A stretch of 11,886 nucleotides of DNA from Lachnospira sp. UBA4346. Its GTDB lineage: Bacteria; Bacillota; Clostridia; Lachnospirales; Lachnospiraceae. The notes under the pieces were generated by a model that made no database searches, was not told the origin of the DNA, and saw nothing but the letters and a program-made list of their open reading frames with translations. The stretch lies in the NCBI GenBank assembly GCA_002394205.1, contig DGTC01000057.1:1-11886 (forward strand). Direction: 5' to 3'. Within the stretch, counting starts at the first letter, position 1. Each line of letters begins with the position of its first letter. Of this stretch, positions 6,911 to 11,886 are shown in pieces. The position numbers were made by a program, and so were the translations under genes.

Positions 6911-7857
6911 AACAGAATAAAAAATACTTATGGATACCGTCCGTTAGAAAATGTGTAGTAATCTGCTTTACGTTAATATTTATAGCAGGATTGGTAGCTG
7001 TACAGGGATGCGGAAGAGAAGAATCGCAGAGATATATTATTTATTATATGAATAATAATGCTGACCAGCTCGTAGAAAAAGAAATGGACATTGCAAGTGA
7101 TTGTTCGAAGGAAGATATTGCAATGCAGATGTTGACGGAAATGTCAAGCAAGCAAAAACAGGACGATTACAATGTAATCAAACCCAATAATATTATTATT
7201 CAACAGATAATGCTAGACAACGATACGATGCAGGTGTATTTTTCTAAAGAATATACAGATATGAATAATGCGAGAGAAGTGTTATTTCGTTCAGCAGTTG
7301 TACATGCTTTAACACAAATTGAAGATATTAATTATGTACGATTTTATATTGATGGCGCAGAGGCGGTTTATGAAAATGGTACGGTTATTGGACAGATGTC
7401 TGCTGCCGATTTTATCGATGATGCGAGTGAGGAGATTGACAGTGTTGAGTGGAAGAATATCAAATTATATTATGCAAACAAACTTGGGGATAAGTTAATC
7501 GAACAGAATGAACAGATCGCATATAGCAAGAATGTATCATTAGAACGATTGGTTATGGAGCGGTTAATAAAAGGACCGAATAATAAGACAGAATATGCTA
7601 CGGTACCAAAAGATTTGAAACTGCTTAGCATTTCTACAAGTAATGGGGTGTGTTATGTGAATTTGAATTCTGTTTTTTTGACGGAAATGGTAAATGTTTC
7701 CGGGGAAGTTTCTTTGTATTCAATCGTAAATTCACTTTGTTCTTTAGATGGTGTAAATACTGTTAAGATTATGATTAATGGAGATTCTGAGAAAACATTT
7801 CGGGAAAATATCAGTCTTTCAAATGAATATTATTATAACACGGAAATTGTTAATTAA
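6907..7857 (+). CDS. Lipoprotein with two GerMN domains, coupled to the histidine kinase
   Basis: This is a 316-residue probable lipoprotein. A basic N terminus and hydrophobic segment (about 16-33) end in a lipobox-like VQGC, with lipid-accepting C35; Gln at -2 is unusual but tolerable. Two GerMN-type repeats follow, at about 42-150 (IIYYMNNNADQLVEKE through INYVRFYIDGAE) and about 178-300 (IKLYYANKLGDKLIEQ through VNTVKIMINGDSE). GerMN domains occur in the spore germination protein GerM and in mycobacterial LpqB. LpqB is encoded with, and acts on, the MtrB kinase. Here the ATG overlaps the kinase stop (ATGA at 6907-6910) and AAAAGGA lies 6 bases upstream. By analogy an extracellular accessory role for the kinase is likely, but this is inference. 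A sporulation role cannot be excluded from sequence alone. Confidence 0.85.
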   Translation: MKQNKKYLWIPSVRKCVVICFTLIFIAGLVAVQGCGREESQRYIIYYMNNNADQLVEKEMDIASDCSKEDIAMQMLTEMSSKQKQDDYNVIKPNNIIIQQIMLDNDTMQVYFSKEYTDMNNAREVLFRSAVVHALTQIEDINYVRFYIDGAEAVYENGTVIGQMSAADFIDDASEEIDSVEWKNIKLYYANKLGDKLIEQNEQIAYSKNVSLERLVMERLIKGPNNKTEYATVPKDLKLLSISTSNGVCYVNLNSVFLTEMVNVSGEVSLYSIVNSLCSLDGVNTVKIMINGDSEKTFRENISLSNEYYYNTEIVN

Positions 7858-7894
7858 ATAACAAATAAATACGACAAAAGAAAGAGAGAAGCAA

Positions 7895-10420
7895 TTGCAA
7901 ATAAACAGACATGCGTTGCTTTCAATAAAACGACCATTAGTATACGATGCAGTTATTATTTTGAGCGCAGTAATATCTGCATTGTGCCAGTGGCATTTTT
8001 GGATGCCACTTGGATTTGGAGTCAGTATGTATGGGGCATATTGGCTGTTTTATAGAGTGGTATATTACAAGAAAGCGACAGATTCAAAACAAACCGGTAG
8101 AGACTTTTTAGAGTTATTTTATCTGGTTATCTCTATTGTCCTATTTATAGGGACATATCTATATAGTGTGCAGAAGCTGACATTGCCTGCATACGATTCA
8201 AAGCTGCAAACGCAGAATAAAATCCCATGTGAATTTACAGCCGTTATTGAGCAAATCGTACCCAAAGAATATGGTACACAACTTTATTTAAAAGAATGTA
8301 GAATCCTTATGATAGATAGGGAAGTAGTTGCAGAGTCGAAGTCAGTTCGAATACTTGCAACGGCACAACAATGCGCATATCATATTGGAGATACTGTTCG
8401 TATTCATGGGAAAATTAAAAAATTTGATGGAACACGTAATGAAGGGGAATTTGATGCTCGACAATACTATGCTTCAATAGGAATTTTATATCAAGTCAGT
8501 GTAACGAAGATGGATTGTATACAAGAAAATACAAATCGGTTTCTTCAGGGGATTGGAAAAGTAAAACAATATTTATCGCAATCGTACCAAACAATTGCAA
8601 TGCAAGAAGACGTGGGGTTACTTCACTCGATGGTATTGGGAGATAAATCACAGCTATCAGCAGATGTAAAACAACTTTATCAGAAAAATGGGATTTCTCA
8701 TTTGCTTGCAATCAGCGGATTACACATTTCGTTAATAGGAATGACGGTATTTAGATTATTGCGTAAATTAAATAGAACATATGTACAAGCAGCGCTTGGA
8801 GGAACTGCGTTGGTAATCAGTTATGGAATCCTTACGGGGAATGCTGTGTCTACGAGACGTGCGGTTATGATGATGATAATTATGTTTGGCGCAGAAGTGT
8901 GCGGACGGACCTATGATATAAAATCTGCATTAGCATTTGCGGTCATTGTTCTTGTTTATGATAATTCTTATGTTTTATATAATTCTGCATTTTGGTTGTC
9001 ATTTGGGGCAATTATTGGTATTTGTGTGATTTCTCCTGTATTATTAGAATTTTTTATGCCATTTACAAAACAAAACGCACAAGGAAAATGCAGTAACAAG
9101 CAACAGTGGGTTCGCAGATGTGTTCAGGCATTGCTGGTTAGTATATCGGTAAGCATCATTACATTTCCGATAATACTATATAATTACTATGAATTTCCAT
9201 TATATAGTGTGTTGTTAAATATTGTAGTTGTTCCGTGTATGTCGTTATTTATGATGTGCGCATGGTGCGCAGGGATTGTTGGCGGACTCATTCCGCAAGC
9301 AGGTATATTTCTCATTGGAACATCGCATTATATTTTGTGGTTTTATGAAAAAGTGTGTACACTGACACAGAAATTGCCATATGCGACGATTGTGACAGGA
9401 AAACCAAGCCTGGTGGCAGTAATTGGCTATTATATGATAATATTTTTGGGGCTGACAGTATATCGGTTAAAGTGCCAATATCATAAAGCCATAGAAAGAT
9501 CTTACTATAGACTGCCGGCTGATGAAAAAGAAAAAAAGCAGATGCAATACTGTCTGGTACGTTATAGCAAATATAAAAGGTATCGGTTAGAACTGCTGCT
9601 TGGATTGACATTGGCAGCCATTATTTTGATATATAGACCGGTACGTGGATTTGTGGTGGATATGATTGATGTCGGTCAGGGAGATGGAATCTTTGTACAG
9701 ACACCTAAACGGGTAACATATTTGTTTGATGGAGGAAGTACAGATATTAAGCAGGTTGCAAAATATCGTATAATGCCATTTCTTAAATCAAAAGGGGTTA
9801 CGAAAATAGATTATGTATTTATCAGTCATTCGGACGCAGACCATATAAATGGCATATTAGAAATGATAGAGCAGCAAGAGCCGCAGATTGGATGCATTGT
9901 GCTTCCGGGAATCCGCACAAAAGAGACGGATAAATCATATATGAATATAGAAGAACAGGCGGACAAATATAAGATACCGATTCAGTATGCAAATGCAGGT
10001 CAACAGATTGATAAATTGATAACATGTGTACATCCGACATTAGATTATGCATATGAGGATGCAAATGATTATTCTGCGACATATCTGGTACAATATGGAA
10101 AATTTCGGATGCTGATGACAGGAGATGCAGGAGAACACGCAGAAAATGAGATGAGGCAGAGTGGTATGCTATCGGATATATCGCTGTTAAAAGTGGGACA
10201 TCATGGCTCGAAAACATCAAGCAGTGAAGTTTTTTTAGATGCTGTCACGCCGGAAATTGCCCTAATATCCTGTGGAATAGATAATCGTTACGGACATCCG
10301 GCAACACAGACGCTGCAGGCATTAGAGAAACGGAATATAGATACATACATTACAGCCAGACAAGGACAGATAACGGTTCGCACAGACGGACAGCAAATGT
10401 GGATACAAACGAAGCAGTAA
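7895..10420 (+). CDS. comEC: ComEC/Rec2-family DNA uptake channel with fused metallo-hydrolase domain
   Basis: ComEC forms the cytoplasmic-membrane channel that brings single-stranded DNA in during transformation. The 841-residue protein has all three family regions. First come N-terminal helices and an extracellular OB-like domain at about 108-215, ending in the typical NEGEFDARQYYASIGI. The competence membrane domain covers about 235-530, with HLLAISGLHISLIGM near 269-283. After a basic cytoplasmic loop and one more helix, the C-terminal metallo-beta-lactamase-like domain runs from about 585, with HSDADH (645-650), TGDAGEH (D744) and GHHGS (H769-H770), consistent with an active nuclease-like centre. 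The start is a TTG at 7895 with only a weak purine-rich GAGAG site before it, so expression may be low or the start may be slightly different. It lies 37 bp after the lipoprotein gene with no terminator between. It is intact and full length, so transformation capacity is plausible. Confidence 0.95.
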   Translation: MQINRHALLSIKRPLVYDAVIILSAVISALCQWHFWMPLGFGVSMYGAYWLFYRVVYYKKATDSKQTGRDFLELFYLVISIVLFIGTYLYSVQKLTLPAYDSKLQTQNKIPCEFTAVIEQIVPKEYGTQLYLKECRILMIDREVVAESKSVRILATAQQCAYHIGDTVRIHGKIKKFDGTRNEGEFDARQYYASIGILYQVSVTKMDCIQENTNRFLQGIGKVKQYLSQSYQTIAMQEDVGLLHSMVLGDKSQLSADVKQLYQKNGISHLLAISGLHISLIGMTVFRLLRKLNRTYVQAALGGTALVISYGILTGNAVSTRRAVMMMIIMFGAEVCGRTYDIKSALAFAVIVLVYDNSYVLYNSAFWLSFGAIIGICVISPVLLEFFMPFTKQNAQGKCSNKQQWVRRCVQALLVSISVSIITFPIILYNYYEFPLYSVLLNIVVVPCMSLFMMCAWCAGIVGGLIPQAGIFLIGTSHYILWFYEKVCTLTQKLPYATIVTGKPSLVAVIGYYMIIFLGLTVYRLKCQYHKAIERSYYRLPADEKEKKQMQYCLVRYSKYKRYRLELLLGLTLAAIILIYRPVRGFVVDMIDVGQGDGIFVQTPKRVTYLFDGGSTDIKQVAKYRIMPFLKSKGVTKIDYVFISHSDADHINGILEMIEQQEPQIGCIVLPGIRTKETDKSYMNIEEQADKYKIPIQYANAGQQIDKLITCVHPTLDYAYEDANDYSATYLVQYGKFRMLMTGDAGEHAENEMRQSGMLSDISLLKVGHHGSKTSSSEVFLDAVTPEIALISCGIDNRYGHPATQTLQALEKRNIDTYITARQGQITVRTDGQQMWIQTKQ

Positions 10421-10515
10421 GCGTTTTAAAGTTTTATTCAGAATGGTATTTTATATTTATTTATGGTATTCTTATAGAACAGCCATTTGATTTATTTTAT
10501 GGAATGAGGATATTT

Positions 10516-11496
10516 ATGAAAGTTATTAATCAACATATTAAAGAACAGGATTATATGAGTGTTTATTTGCTTTATGGGGAAGAGGCATATCTTAGAAAGC
10601 AATACAGAGATAAGTTAAGAGATGCAATCGTGGGCGAAGATACGATGAATTATAGTTATTTTGAAGGTGGACAGTGTGATTTAAAGGAGATTCAGGCGAT
10701 TGGTGACACATTACCGTTTTTCTCAGAAAAACGACTAATAGTGATAGAAAATAGTGGCTTTTTGAAGTCTTCGAATGAACCGCTTGCGGATTATATTAAG
10801 GCATTGCCGGATTATTTAATTCTGGTATTTGTAGAGCAGGAAATTGACAAGAGAAATAAAGTATATAAAGCAATACAGTCAAAGGGATATGTCTGCGAAA
10901 TGAAGCAACAGCCTACGTCGGTACTGATGAAATGGATTGTCGGGATTCTTGGAAAAGAAGGCAAACGTATTGACCGTGCAGCAGTTGAATTGCTGCTTGC
11001 AAAGACCGGTGCGGGAATGGATTTAATAAGGATGGAGTTAGATAAGCTCATCAGTTATTGTTCGGATAAGGCAGAGATTACATCAGATGATGTAGAGGCA
11101 ATTTGTACGACACAGACAGTTAGCAGAATTTTTGATATGATTACAGCGATTGCAACAAAGAAACAGAAGCAGGCGTTAGAATTATATTATGATCTTTTAA
11201 CATTGAAAGAACCGCCAATGCGAATTCTTTATTTGATTGTGCGTCAGTTTAATGGAATTTTACAAGTCAAAGAAGCATTACAGCTGGGAAAAAGTAATGC
11301 ACAGATTGCATCGGAAATGGGGGTTGCACCATTTATTGTCGGGAAATACGTGACACAAGCAAAATATTTTAGTATTGAACAATTAAAAACTGCTTTATTA
11401 GAATGTGCAGATATAGAAGAACGTGTAAAGATGGGGCGACTCGAAGACAAAATGGGAGTTGAGCTAATGATTGTAAAATATAGCCAGCCATTATAA
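10516..11496 (+). CDS. holA: DNA polymerase III delta subunit (clamp loader)
   Basis: HolA is the subunit of the clamp loader that opens the sliding clamp at the replication fork. The 326-residue product starts MKVINQHIKEQDYMSVYLL and shows the family's LLYGEEAYL near residues 18-26, then FFSEKRLIVIENSGFL near 70-85, a middle region with ICTTQTVSRIFDM, and a C-terminal helical collar domain; the length is normal. The ATG at 10516 is chosen because GAGGA (10506-10510) lies 5 bases before it and the family N terminus begins there. An in-frame upstream GTG at 10399 would add 39 residues unlike any HolA and overlap comEC. The 95-bp gap after comEC is very A/T-rich and holds no convincing promoter or terminator, though ATGGTATT occurs twice there 20 bp apart. 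holA next to rpsT is a common arrangement in Firmicutes. Confidence 0.93.
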   Translation: MKVINQHIKEQDYMSVYLLYGEEAYLRKQYRDKLRDAIVGEDTMNYSYFEGGQCDLKEIQAIGDTLPFFSEKRLIVIENSGFLKSSNEPLADYIKALPDYLILVFVEQEIDKRNKVYKAIQSKGYVCEMKQQPTSVLMKWIVGILGKEGKRIDRAAVELLLAKTGAGMDLIRMELDKLISYCSDKAEITSDDVEAICTTQTVSRIFDMITAIATKKQKQALELYYDLLTLKEPPMRILYLIVRQFNGILQVKEALQLGKSNAQIASEMGVAPFIVGKYVTQAKYFSIEQLKTALLECADIEERVKMGRLEDKMGVELMIVKYSQPL

Positions 11497-11567
11497 ATGT
11501 AGAGATATCATCGTCACAAATGTGTATCTTTTCTGAAAAAGGTAAGAAATGAAGTTTCCTATAATAT

Positions 11568-11607
11568 AAAAAAGACAGATGCGAGTGGGTGTGCGCATCT
11601 GCCTTTT
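11568..11607. terminator. Bidirectional intrinsic terminator between holA and rpsT
   Basis: CAGATGCG (11576-11583) and CGCATCTG (11594-11601) are perfect complements around a 10-base loop. On the minus strand the stem extends by a G-U and a G-C pair to 10 bp and is followed by six T residues, a good terminator for rpsT. On the plus strand it is followed by four T residues and could also end the long comEA-to-holA transcript. No other hairpin-plus-T-run was found in the plus-strand series. Confidence 0.85.
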
Positions 11608-11627
11608 AATAAGTACTTAATATGTTA

Positions 11628-11886
11628 TTAAGCTAATGTGTTAACAGCCTTTGTTAAACGAGAAACCTTTCTAGCAGCTGTATTCTTGTGGAAAATTCCC
11701 TTAGAAGTAGCCTTAGAAATTTCTGCGATAGCTACAGGTAATGCTTCCTGTGCAGCAGCCTTATCGTTAGCAGCAACAGCAGCGTCTACCTTCTTTACAT
11801 AAGTCTTAACTCTAGACTTGATAGCTTTGTTTCTTTCTGTTCTAACCTGTGATGTTAAAACTCTCTTCTTTGCAGATTTAATGTTA
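11628..11886 (-). CDS. rpsT: 30S ribosomal protein S20, start just outside the window
   Basis: S20 is a primary binder of 16S rRNA in the small ribosomal subunit. The 85 visible residues begin NIKSAKKRVLTSQVR and end SRLTKAVNTLA followed by TAA. They are very rich in Lys and Ala, with the conserved GIFHKNTAARKVSRL region near the C terminus. Only the first Met codon and two bases of codon 2 are missing beyond position 11886. The gene converges on holA and is followed by the terminator at 11568-11607. Confidence 0.97.
   Translation of the reverse strand, partial: NIKSAKKRVLTSQVRTERNKAIKSRVKTYVKKVDAAVAANDKAAAQEALPVAIAEISKATSKGIFHKNTAARKVSRLTKAVNTLA

Noticed and set aside
9822..10220. 132-codon open frame on the minus strand inside comEC
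   Set aside because: It lies antisense to the conserved metallo-hydrolase domain of comEC, has no ribosome binding site worth noting and a composition typical of a shadow frame.
10443..10470. ATGGTATT direct repeat with 20-bp period in the comEC-holA gap
   Set aside because: Two copies of an 8-base A/T-rich word in a very A/T-rich gap are expected by chance. No promoter could be built around them.
10399..10515. In-frame GTG extension of holA by 39 residues overlapping the comEC end
   Set aside because: The extra residues are not HolA-like, there is no ribosome binding site before the GTG, and the ATG at 10516 has GAGGA at good spacing and the normal family N terminus.
1..11886. Mobile elements, CRISPR arrays, tRNA genes, riboswitches, phage or defence genes
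   Set aside because: No transposase, integrase, spaced repeats, cloverleaf-like sequence or long structured leader was found. The longest non-coding gap is about 230 bp and is explained by two divergent promoters.

Overview
The window reads as a chromosomal housekeeping segment of an AT-rich Gram-positive anaerobe of the class Clostridia, most likely a Lachnospiraceae-type gut bacterium. This is inferred from the A/T-rich codon use, AAGGAG-type ribosome binding sites, consensus sigma-A promoters with 17-bp spacers, frequent TTG starts, and the gene set (comEA, comEC, holA, rpsT, a YfhO-family protein). No mobile element, CRISPR array, tRNA or rRNA was seen. No stretch longer than about 230 bp lacks a gene.

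Layout. On the minus strand (1-3718) a large YfhO-family membrane protein is followed 17 bp later by argH (argininosuccinate lyase), which runs off the left edge. A strong sigma-A promoter at 3785-3813 drives this pair. From the same 227-bp divergent region a second sigma-A promoter (3862-3890) drives a plus-strand series: comEA, an OmpR/PhoB-type response regulator, its membrane histidine kinase, a lipoprotein with two GerMN domains (start overlaps the kinase stop), comEC, and holA (DNA polymerase III delta subunit). No terminator is visible until 11574-11607. There a bidirectional hairpin separates holA from the convergent rpsT gene (ribosomal protein S20), whose first codon and part of the second lie beyond the right edge.

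How the genes may work together. ComEA (DNA receptor) and ComEC (inner-membrane DNA channel) are the core of the transformation uptake machine. Here a complete two-component system plus a kinase-linked lipoprotein sits between them, where Bacillus-type operons have comEB. The order regulator - kinase - GerMN lipoprotein resembles the actinobacterial mtrA-mtrB-lpqB cassette. That makes an envelope-sensing module located with, and possibly controlling or simply co-transcribed with, DNA-uptake genes the most interesting reading of the window. Everything else looks like conventional housekeeping genes with a few possible regulatory palindromes and hairpins near starts.
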